From Pseudomonadota bacterium (GTDB lineage Bacteria > Pseudomonadota > Alphaproteobacteria > Sphingomonadales > Sphingomonadaceae), in assembly GCA_021794525.1 (NCBI GenBank), contig JAJYQP010000093.1, positions 1 through 64,000 of the forward strand: 64,000 nucleotides of DNA. The letters run 5' to 3'. The notes under the pieces are model-generated. The model had not been told where the DNA came from. It made no database searches and saw nothing but the letters and a program-made list of their open reading frames with translations. The position numbers and the translations under genes are program-made. Positions 57,517 through 64,000 of this stretch are shown here, in pieces (positions within the stretch are counted from its first letter, which is position 1; the number at the start of each line of letters is the position of its first letter).

Positions 57517-58242
57517 ATGACGGACACATTCTCCTCCTCTCTCGCCGCCGACTATGCCGCCGCCCTCGACTGGTGGCGTGAGGCTGGCGTGGATTGCGAT
57601 TACACCGAGGCACCGCACCAGTGGTTGCGCGAGCCCGAGGTGGGGCAGGAGGCGGAACCGCAGCCCCCGCCGCGCACCGCCCCGGTAAGGGAACTCTCGG
57701 CGATCGAACGCGCCCTCTCGCCCGAACCCGGTGCACCGATCGGCGGGGACCGGGCGCGCTGGCCCGCCGACCTGGCCGCCTTCCGTGAGTTCTGGCTGAC
57801 CGAGCCGGGCCTCGATCCCGGCGCGCTGGGCGATCGGGTCGCGCCGATGGGCGAGGCTGGCGCGGCGCTGCTGGTGCTCGTCGGCCAGCCCGACGACGGC
57901 GACCGCGAGGCGCTGCTGACCGGAGCGCAGGGCGCGCTGATGTCGCGCATCCTGCGCGCAATGGGGCTCGACGAGACTCAGGTGTATTACGCCAGCGCAG
58001 TGCCCCGCATCACTCCGCTGCCGGACTGGGACGAGCTGGCGTTGCGCGGACTGGGCGATCTGACTCGCCTTCACATCGCACTCGCCGCGCCGAAACGTCT
58101 CATCGCCTTCGGGAAGGGCCCGGCGATGCTGACCGAGGGCTGCGGCCTGCCCGTACTGGCCGCGCCGCAGCTCGACACGCTGGCCCGCTCGCCCGCGCAC
58201 AGGCGGCGGTTCTGGAACGCCTGGCTGGAGTTCAGCGCTTGA
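57517..58242 (+). CDS. uracil-DNA glycosylase superfamily protein
   Basis: 241 residues. The C-terminal two-thirds has the UDG fold traits: LLVLVGQPDDGDREALLTGAQGALMSRILRAMGL, YYASAVPRITPLPDWDE and RLIAFGKGPAML. The four cysteines of the iron-sulfur families 4 and 5 are missing, and the first motif is degenerate, so activity is doubtful. The N-terminal 80 residues are Pro/Glu-rich. The ATG at 57517 is preferred. The stop overlaps the lytic-transglycosylase start (TTGA). Confidence 0.7.
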   Translation: MTDTFSSSLAADYAAALDWWREAGVDCDYTEAPHQWLREPEVGQEAEPQPPPRTAPVRELSAIERALSPEPGAPIGGDRARWPADLAAFREFWLTEPGLDPGALGDRVAPMGEAGAALLVLVGQPDDGDREALLTGAQGALMSRILRAMGLDETQVYYASAVPRITPLPDWDELALRGLGDLTRLHIALAAPKRLIAFGKGPAMLTEGCGLPVLAAPQLDTLARSPAHRRRFWNAWLEFSA

Positions 58243-59945
58243 TCCGAGCCCTCGCGGTCTGTGCCGCTCTCGCCTTCCCCGCGCCTGCCTTCGCCAGCGC
58301 CGCGAGCGTCGCCTATTTCACTTCCGAGCGCTCCGCCGCGCTGCCGACGCTGCTCTCCGCCGCCGACCGTGAATGGTACGGCAAGCTTTTCGCCGCCATC
58401 GATGCCGACGACTGGACCAAGACGGAAGCGCTCTTCGCCGAGCGGCCCGATGGCCCTCTGCACGGCGTGGCGCGAGCGAAATACTACCTCGATCCGAAGA
58501 GCCCCAGGATCGACCTCCCTCGCCTGGAGGACTGGCTCGCAAAGTACCGCGAGCTTCCGCAAGCAGCGGAGATTGCACGGATCGCGTTGACGCGCGGGCT
58601 GGCAGCGGCGCCGAACCTTCCGGTCGCCCAGCAGCTTCGCCCTCAACCCGGCATCAGCCGCCGCAACCGCCCCCGCTCCACCGACGATGGCACCATGCCG
58701 GCCGACCTCGCCCGGGCGATTACCGAGAAGATCACGGGCGACGACCCCGATGGCGCGCGTATCCTGCTCGACGGGATCGACGCGACGCTCAGCACCGCCG
58801 CGCGCGCCGAGTGGCGCCAGAAGGTCGGCTGGTCCTATTACATCGAGAACCGCGACGCCGATGCCTTCGCTCTCGCGCAGACCGTTCACGACGGCGGGAG
58901 CGGGCCTTGGGTTCCGGAAGGAGCCTGGGTTGCGGGACTCGCCGCATGGCGCCTCGGCGATTGCCGCGACGCCGCGATCGGCTTCGCGCAGGCGGCGCAG
59001 AGTGCCGACCCGGAACTGTCCTCCGCCGCCAACTACTGGCTGTCGCGCAGCTTCATCCGCTGCCGACAGCCGGGCGAGGCGGCCAAGGCGCTGCGCAAGG
59101 CGGCGAAGTTCGACGAGACGCTGTACGGGATGCTCGCGCTCGAGCAGCTCGGGCAGGTGCTGCCGCAGCGCCACACCCGGCCCGACCTGACTTCGGACGA
59201 CTGGAAGCGTTTCCCCGACGGTGGCAACGCCCGGCGCGCGGTGATGCTGTCGGAGCTGGGTCGGCGGAGCGAGGCGGACGAGATGCTCCGCTGGCAGGCG
59301 CAGATCGGCGAAGCGAGGGATTTCCCCGCCCTGGCCCGGCTCGCCCGCGCATTGGGGCTGTCGGGCGCACAGCGATACATGGCCTACAACGCCCCGCGCG
59401 GCGTGACGGTCGATCCGGCGCTGCGCTGGCCCGTCGCCTGGCAGGCGCCGCGCGGCGGGTGGAAGGTCGATCCGGCCCTCGCCTTCGCCCACGCCTTGCA
59501 GGAATCGAGCTTTCGCGAGGAGGTGGTGAGCCCGGCCAATGCCATCGGGCTGATGCAGGTCCGCCCGATCGCCGCGCGCGAGCACGCCGGGCAGGTCGGG
59601 ATGAGCGCAAGCTATCTCGACCTGAAGGACCCGGCGACCAATCTCGCCATCGGGCAGCAGGCGCTGTCCGCCATCGCCGCCAATCCCAACACCCGCGGCG
59701 CGTTGCCCAAGGTCATGGCCGCCTACAATGCCGGCATGACCCCGGTAGCGCGCTGGAACAGCGAAGTGCGCGACGGCGGCGACCCGCTGCTGTGGATGGA
59801 ATCGATACCCTATTGGGAAACGCGCGCCTATGTGAACATCGTGATGCGCAACTACTGGATGTATCTGCGCCAGGCAGGCACACCGGCACCCAGCCGGACC
59901 GAGCTGGCGCAGAATGCATGGCCAGCCTTTCCGCGGGAGAAATGA
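58239..59945 (+). CDS. soluble lytic murein transglycosylase
   Basis: 568 residues: signal peptide (about 1-21, ending FASA), a helical superhelix (U and L domains, about 30-400) and a GH23 catalytic domain with Glu422 in HALQESSF, then NAIGLMQVRP, a long AYNAG segment and IPYWETRAYVNIVMRNY. It cleaves glycan strands of peptidoglycan with formation of 1,6-anhydro ends. The TTG start at 58239 overlaps the UDG stop. Followed by moaB after 4 bases. Confidence 0.92.
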   Translation: MIRALAVCAALAFPAPAFASAASVAYFTSERSAALPTLLSAADREWYGKLFAAIDADDWTKTEALFAERPDGPLHGVARAKYYLDPKSPRIDLPRLEDWLAKYRELPQAAEIARIALTRGLAAAPNLPVAQQLRPQPGISRRNRPRSTDDGTMPADLARAITEKITGDDPDGARILLDGIDATLSTAARAEWRQKVGWSYYIENRDADAFALAQTVHDGGSGPWVPEGAWVAGLAAWRLGDCRDAAIGFAQAAQSADPELSSAANYWLSRSFIRCRQPGEAAKALRKAAKFDETLYGMLALEQLGQVLPQRHTRPDLTSDDWKRFPDGGNARRAVMLSELGRRSEADEMLRWQAQIGEARDFPALARLARALGLSGAQRYMAYNAPRGVTVDPALRWPVAWQAPRGGWKVDPALAFAHALQESSFREEVVSPANAIGLMQVRPIAAREHAGQVGMSASYLDLKDPATNLAIGQQALSAIAANPNTRGALPKVMAAYNAGMTPVARWNSEVRDGGDPLLWMESIPYWETRAYVNIVMRNYWMYLRQAGTPAPSRTELAQNAWPAFPREK

Positions 59946-59949
59946 CGCG

Positions 59950-60477
59950 ATGCCGATCGACACCACCCGCCCCTTCAAGCCGGTGCGCATGGCCCTCCTG
60001 ACGATTTCCGATACGCGTACGCGGGACGACGACACCTCGGGTAATATCCTCGCCGCCAAGATCGACGACGCGGGGCACGAGCTGGTGGCGCGCGAGATCA
60101 GCAAGGACAGCGTCGAGCAGATCGCGGCCCATCTCCACCGCTGGATCGATGACGAGACGATCGACGCCATCGTCACGACGGGCGGCACCGGCCTGACAGG
60201 GCGCGACGTGACGCCCGAGGCGCTCGACCGGGTCAAGAGCAAGGACATCCCCGGCTTCGGAGAGCTGTTCCGGATGCTCACCTACAAGACCATCGGCACC
60301 AGCACGATCCAGAGCCGCGCTTGCGCGGTGCTGGCGCGCGGCACCTATATCTTCGCTCTGCCGGGCTCAACCGGCGCGGTGATCGACGGCTGGGACATGA
60401 TCCTCGCCGAGCAGCTCGACAGCCGCAACCGGCCCTGCAACTTCGTCGAACTGATGCCTCGGCTGCGCGAACGGTAG
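59950..60477 (+). CDS. moaB: molybdenum cofactor biosynthesis protein B
   Basis: 175 residues of the MoaB/MogA fold, which adenylylates or otherwise handles molybdopterin before metal insertion. Motifs LLTISDTRT, VTTGGTGLTGRDVTPEA, and FALPGSTGAVIDGWD match. The ATG at 59950 is chosen; 12 more residues are possible upstream. It is in a plus-strand run with the transglycosylase but functionally separate. No other moa genes nearby. Confidence 0.92.
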   Translation: MPIDTTRPFKPVRMALLTISDTRTRDDDTSGNILAAKIDDAGHELVAREISKDSVEQIAAHLHRWIDDETIDAIVTTGGTGLTGRDVTPEALDRVKSKDIPGFGELFRMLTYKTIGTSTIQSRACAVLARGTYIFALPGSTGAVIDGWDMILAEQLDSRNRPCNFVELMPRLRER

Positions 60478-60496
60478 CCACTTTCGCACGCCATTT

Positions 60497-60511
60497 GTTC
60501 CATGTATGTTC
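60497..60511 (+). promoter_or_regulatory. LexA box (GTTC-N7-GTTC)
   Basis: GTTC at 60497-60500 and GTTC at 60508-60511 with exactly seven bases between: the alphaproteobacterial SOS box. It ends 6 bases before the preferred ATG of the radical-SAM gene, so it would cover the promoter of that gene. Confidence 0.8.
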
Positions 60512-60517
60512 TTCTGC

Positions 60518-61603
60518 ATGGAACGCCGACTCGATCCCGCCATCGCCGGACGCGGCGCGCAAGGGTCGCTGGTCCCCACGCGCTTCGGCCTTGCCACGCG
60601 CGAGACGGATGGCGACTGGCGCGATTACATGGCGCAGCTCGACGGCCCGCCAGTGAAGCTGCGGACGACGGTGACCGAGGAGCGTCCGAAGACCATCCTC
60701 AACTTCAACACCTCGCCCGACATCGGCTTCGACCGCTCCGTCAATGCCTATCGCGGCTGCGAGCATGGCTGCGTCTACTGCTTCGCGCGGCCCACCCACG
60801 CCTATCACGACCTGTCGCCCGGGCTCGATTTCGAAACGAAGCTCTTCGCCAAACCCAATGCCGCGGAGCTTTTGCGCGCGACCTTCGCCAAGCCGAAATA
60901 TCGCCCCAAACCCCTCGCCATGGGAACCAATACCGACCCCTATCAGCCGATCGAGCGCCGTTACCGGATCACGCGGCAAGTGCTCGAGGTCTGCCTCGAT
61001 GCGCGGCACCCGGTGACTATCACCACCAAATCGGACCGTGTTTGCGACGACATCGAGCTGCTGGCTGCTATGGCGGAACTGGGGCTGGTCGCGGTCGCCA
61101 TTTCGGTGACCAGCCTCGACCCGCGCCTTTCGGGAAAGCTCGAACCCCGCGCCGCCGCCCCTGCCAAGCGGCTGGCGGCATTGGGAAGGCTGGTCGATGC
61201 GGGGGTACCGGTGCACTGCTCGGTCGCCCCGGTCATCCCCGCCATCACCGACGAATTCATGGAAGAGATCGTTGCGCGTGCGGCAGCGCTGGGGGTCAAG
61301 AGCTGCGGCTGGATACCCATCCGCCTGCCGCACGAGGTCGCGCCGCTGTTCCGCGAATGGCTCTCGGTCCATTTCCCCGAACGCGGCGACAAGGTGATGC
61401 ATATCGTCCAGTCGATCCGGGGCGGTCGTGACAACGATCCCGATTTCTTCACCCGGATGAAGCCGAGCGGCGTCTGGGCCGAGCTGTTCCGCGCCCGCTT
61501 CCGGCTCGCCTGCAAGCGGGCGGGGCTCGGAAAGGCGCGGTTCGACCTCGATTGCACCCGCTTCCGGGCACCGGAAATCGGCGGGCAGCTCCGCTTGCTG
61601 TGA
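60518..61603 (+). CDS. PA0069-family radical SAM protein (COG1533, SplB-like)
   Basis: 361 residues. The radical-SAM cluster CEHGCVYC (C81, C85, C88) lies in AYRGCEHGCVYCFARP, followed by TNTDPYQPIERRY and ITTKSDRVCDDIELL. COG1533 is named after DNA photoproduct lyase. The LexA box at 60497-60511 supports a DNA-damage role. The ATG at 60518 is preferred over 60506, since the box overlaps the latter; no ribosome site is seen, so the mRNA may be nearly leaderless. Activity is not proven for the family. Confidence 0.88.
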   Translation: MERRLDPAIAGRGAQGSLVPTRFGLATRETDGDWRDYMAQLDGPPVKLRTTVTEERPKTILNFNTSPDIGFDRSVNAYRGCEHGCVYCFARPTHAYHDLSPGLDFETKLFAKPNAAELLRATFAKPKYRPKPLAMGTNTDPYQPIERRYRITRQVLEVCLDARHPVTITTKSDRVCDDIELLAAMAELGLVAVAISVTSLDPRLSGKLEPRAAAPAKRLAALGRLVDAGVPVHCSVAPVIPAITDEFMEEIVARAAALGVKSCGWIPIRLPHEVAPLFREWLSVHFPERGDKVMHIVQSIRGGRDNDPDFFTRMKPSGVWAELFRARFRLACKRAGLGKARFDLDCTRFRAPEIGGQLRLL

Positions 61604-61620
61604 AACCGCGGAAATCCGCC

Positions 61621-61643
61621 GAAGTCTACACGAAGTCTACACC
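61621..61643. repeat. tandem GAAGTCTACAC repeat
   Basis: GAAGTCTACAC twice (61621-61631 and 61632-61642) then C. The reverse complement of 10175-10197 is nearly the same, with T to G changes. It starts 17 bases after the radical-SAM stop. Confidence 0.6.
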
Positions 61644-61697
61644 AAACCGTTGACCCGGCGCGCACGGTCCGAACCACGGGCCATACTAGCCGGAACC

Positions 61698-61803
61698 GGG
61701 TGACAAGGGTGACAGCTGTCACCCATGTGTCACCCTGCTCCGTCGAGTGATAAACGGCTGCGTCTAAAGGACATTTGGCCGCGAGAAGCCCTCCCGGGTG
61801 ACA
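61698..61803. promoter_or_regulatory. cluster of five GGGTGACA elements
   Basis: Direct: 61698-61705, 61707-61714 and 61796-61803. Inverted (TGTCACCC): 61717-61724 and 61728-61735. The inner pair makes a perfect 18-bp palindrome GGGTGACAGCTGTCACCC (61707-61724). Likely sites for a dimeric regulator. Confidence 0.6.
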
Positions 61804-62008
61804 CATCCGCATTTTGGAGGCCGATTGTTCCGAGAGGGCCGGGAGACAACACGGGTGCATCGGCAAGGATAGGGCACAAGCCGCCCCATGTAGGAAAGCC
61901 TTTTCGCGCGTCGCGTAGGACTTGCCGAGAAGAAAATCATTCCCGCCCGCGCCATTGCCCATCCTCCGCTTGCTGATAAGCTCTCCCGATACGAGAGGGA
62001 GATTGCCA

Positions 62009-63520
62009 ATGCTGCTAAGGACTTCGCTCAGCGCCATCGTGCTGCTCGCCGCGATCGGAACCCCAGTCGCAGCCGAAACGCCGAACCGCGAGGCGATCCG
62101 CGCCATCGTCGCCAAGCAGCAGGACAGCACGATCCAGGCGTTGCGGGACTGGATCGCCCTCCCCACCATCGCCGCGGAGAAGCGCAATAGCCCGCAGGGC
62201 GCCGAATACATGAAGAAGCTGGCGCTCGACGCCGGCTTCCAGCAGGCGGAAATCATTCCGACCGATGGCGTGCCAGGTGTCTTCGCCACCCTCGATGCCG
62301 GCGCGAAAACCACGCTCGGCATCTATTTCATGTACGACGTCAAGCAATTCGAGCCTTCCGAATGGAGCTCCCCGCCGCTCGAGGGACAGCTGGTCGATCG
62401 ACCCGGTGAGGGCAAGACGATCGTCGGGCGCGGCGCGGTCAACCAGAAGGGGCCGGAAATGGCCTTCCTCGCCGCCCTGAAGGCGATCCAGGCGAGCGGG
62501 CGCAAGCTGCCGGTCAACCTCGTGCTCGTCGCGGAAGGCGAGGAGGAGGTCGCCTCGACAAATTTCGCGCAGGTCGTCGCGGCACCGCAGGTCCGCGCTG
62601 CGCTGGCCAAGAGCATCGGCGTGTTCATTCCCGCCGCCGCGCAGGGCAAGGACGGCAACGCCACCATCACGCTGGGCGCGAAGGGCGCGGTCGAGTTCCA
62701 GCTCGTTGTCGGCGGGGAGACCTCGGACAAATATCCCAAGACCGACATTCACTCCTCCAACCACGCGCGGATCGAGAGTCCGGCGTGGCGGCTGGTGAAG
62801 GCGCTCGACACGCTGGTGGCCGACGACGGGCACACCCCCGCGATCGACGGCTGGTTCGAGAACGTCCGCCCGCTGACCGCGCGGCAGAAGGAGCTGGTGG
62901 CGGAAGGCGCGAAGCTCAATCCGGAAGCCGATGCGAAGGCGCTGCTGGGCGTCGGACGCTGGATCGGCGACGAGGATTACGTGACCAGCCTCGAACGTTT
63001 CGTCTCGCAACCCACGGTCAATATCCAGGGCCTGATCGCGGGCTATACCGGGCCGGGCGGCAAGACAGTGCTGCCGGGCCGGGCCGAGGCGAAGCTGGAG
63101 TTCCGGCTCGTCCCGGCGATGACCAAGGAGGAGGCGGTGGCGAAGCTGAAGGCGCATCTCGCCAAGCGCGGTTTCGACGATGTGCGCGTCACCGTCTCGG
63201 GCGGATATGGCCCCAACGAGACCGAGGAAGACGCGCTGCTGATCCGCGCCCAGAAGATCCTGTTCGAGAAATCGGGCACCCCCTATTCGATTACGCCGCG
63301 CAACGCGGGAAGCTGGCCGGGCGTCATCTTCAACGGCCCGCCGCTGAACCTCCCCGCCTCGCAATTCGGATTGGGTCGCGGCGGCGGCGCCCATGCCCCC
63401 AACGAGTGGTTTCTGATCGATAGCAGCAACCCGAAAGTCTATGGGCTGGAACAGGCGACCATGGCCTATGTCGACTACCTCTATATCGTGGCGGAAGAGG
63501 CGAAGAAGGCGCGGAAGTAG
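62009..63520 (+). CDS. M20-family metallopeptidase-like secreted protein
   Basis: 503 residues: signal peptide (about 1-22, ending VAA) and an M20 fold with a dimerisation insert. EGEEEVAS and the last histidine in GGGAHAPNEW are kept. But the first zinc motif H-x-D is M108-Y109-D110 (FMYDVKQF) and the second is GRGAVNQKG with N145 in place of the bridging Asp. Two of the usual five ligands are thus changed, so catalysis may be altered or lost. The ATG has a GAGGGAG ribosome site 8 bases away. Preceded by the repeat cluster; substrate unknown. Confidence 0.83.
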   Translation: MLLRTSLSAIVLLAAIGTPVAAETPNREAIRAIVAKQQDSTIQALRDWIALPTIAAEKRNSPQGAEYMKKLALDAGFQQAEIIPTDGVPGVFATLDAGAKTTLGIYFMYDVKQFEPSEWSSPPLEGQLVDRPGEGKTIVGRGAVNQKGPEMAFLAALKAIQASGRKLPVNLVLVAEGEEEVASTNFAQVVAAPQVRAALAKSIGVFIPAAAQGKDGNATITLGAKGAVEFQLVVGGETSDKYPKTDIHSSNHARIESPAWRLVKALDTLVADDGHTPAIDGWFENVRPLTARQKELVAEGAKLNPEADAKALLGVGRWIGDEDYVTSLERFVSQPTVNIQGLIAGYTGPGGKTVLPGRAEAKLEFRLVPAMTKEEAVAKLKAHLAKRGFDDVRVTVSGGYGPNETEEDALLIRAQKILFEKSGTPYSITPRNAGSWPGVIFNGPPLNLPASQFGLGRGGGAHAPNEWFLIDSSNPKVYGLEQATMAYVDYLYIVAEEAKKARK

Positions 63521-63561
63521 GCGTTTCGCTTATCTCCCGATAGGTTAATTTAGGAATCAGA

Positions 63562-63966
63562 ATGTCGATAACGTCGTTTTTCAGGGATATTGGGGCTCCC
63601 CTCGCGAATTCGCGGTGGTCTTGGGGCGCAACTGACGAACGAAAGCAGCGAGTTTTCGTACGCGCGTGGCAAGATCAGACAAAAGCCGATCCCGACGGAA
63701 CTCGCTGGATCAGGCTGGCCCACCATGGTCATTATGCTTCGGATCAGAAAAATCTTGGTTATCGCGAGCGCTTGAGACATCTTGAAATGCTTAAGTCTGG
63801 TATCGAGGGCTATGTAGTGATGTGCTTGGCGGTAAATCCTTCTGACCGTCCGCGCACGATTAAAAGCTTCAACCGAAGCGAAGTATTCCTTTTGGGGGAA
63901 ATCAAGGAAATCGATGGTGATGAGTGGGCTGAACTGGTTTGTCGTGTCCCAGTCAAAGATCTATAA
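63562..63966 (+). CDS. hypothetical protein, lower-GC, restriction-region type
   Basis: 134 residues starting MSITSFFRDIGAPLANSRWSWGA and ending RVPVKDL. It has the feel of a small family often found by HNH or restriction genes (AWQDQTKADPDG, LAHHGHYASDQKNLGYRER, IKSFNRSEVFLLGE), but I cannot name it. Its GC is visibly lower than the rest of the window, and the ribosome site is AGGAA 5 bases before the ATG. It may mark the left edge of an accessory island that continues beyond the window. Confidence 0.65.
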   Translation: MSITSFFRDIGAPLANSRWSWGATDERKQRVFVRAWQDQTKADPDGTRWIRLAHHGHYASDQKNLGYRERLRHLEMLKSGIEGYVVMCLAVNPSDRPRTIKSFNRSEVFLLGEIKEIDGDEWAELVCRVPVKDL

Positions 63967-64000
63967 GACAGCCTAAGTCAACCAAACCCCTCCCCGCCCT

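Larger units (their letters stand above)
61604..62008. other. gene-free region with clustered short repeats
   Basis: No gene is supported in these 405 bases. They contain the tandem GAAGTCTACAC pair (61621-61643), five GGGTGACA elements (61698-61803) and, close to its right end, the GAGGGAG ribosome site of the M20 gene. The density of sites suggests a regulatory region. Confidence 0.55.

Overview
This window reads as chromosomal DNA of an aerobic alphaproteobacterium of the order Sphingomonadales, most likely Erythrobacteraceae or a close relative. The evidence is high GC, Shemin-pathway ALA synthase, PEPxxWA-CTERM proteins with exosortase-A accessory genes, a CcrM (GANTC) methyltransferase, an RNase E with a large acidic insert in its S1 region, a GTTC-N7-GTTC LexA box and dispersed GC-rich palindromic repeats. 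No rRNA, tRNA, CRISPR array, IS element or prophage was recognised. About 60 protein genes are supported.

Layout. 0-3.2 kb: hemA and two PEPxxWA-CTERM secreted proteins, each with its own terminator. 3.2-8 kb (minus): polyamine locus with ornithine decarboxylase (own promoter and structured leader), carboxyspermidine decarboxylase, a PAL-like NHL lipoprotein and carboxyspermidine dehydrogenase. Putrescine made by the first enzyme would feed the dehydrogenase/decarboxylase pair that makes spermidine without decarboxy-SAM. 8-10 kb: threonine dehydratase and two tandem MAPEG proteins. 10.2-13.2 kb (minus): trxB, a Tyr-phosphatase and ccrM, the last preceded by six GANTC sites. 13.4-16.9 kb (minus): an HEFAH-type secreted protein and sdhCDA (sdhB lies 22 kb away). 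17-20.4 kb (plus): SDR, subclass B3 metallo-beta-lactamase with an odd repeat-bearing N-terminus, prmA, TIGR02117 protein. 20.6-25.3 kb (minus): bamD-recN-ligA. 25.4-26.7 kb: proA. 26.7-34.2 kb (minus): amidase, PBP1A, periplasmic peroxiredoxin, prfB, a lipoprotein-type methyltransferase, and a nitronate-monooxygenase-like protein with a cysteine cluster. 34.6-37.3 kb: rne. 37.3-41.4 kb: a frameshifted SDR, sdhB, a PaaI thioesterase, zapE, a membrane LuxR-type regulator and a small secreted basic protein. 41.9-44.9 kb: ZnuD-like TonB receptor and pirin. 45-48.6 kb: exosortase-A accessory genes (PLP decarboxylase, AMP ligase, ACP). 48.6-54.6 kb (minus): ispE, an N-formylglutamate amidohydrolase, ilvD, nnr and a RlmD-like methyltransferase, with a palindromic repeat inserted in frame in ispE. 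54.8-57.4 kb: amidohydrolase lipoprotein and ETF-QO. 57.5-64 kb (plus): UDG-like protein, lytic transglycosylase, moaB, a radical-SAM protein behind a LexA box, a ligand-depleted M20 protein and a lower-GC hypothetical gene.

The most interesting signals are regulatory or structural rather than a single unknown operon: the GANTC array before ccrM, the LexA box on the COG1533 radical-SAM gene, the ornithine decarboxylase leader, the repeats inside ispE and the B3 beta-lactamase, and short repeats shared between distant intergenic regions. All family assignments were made by reading translated sequence; no database search was run.
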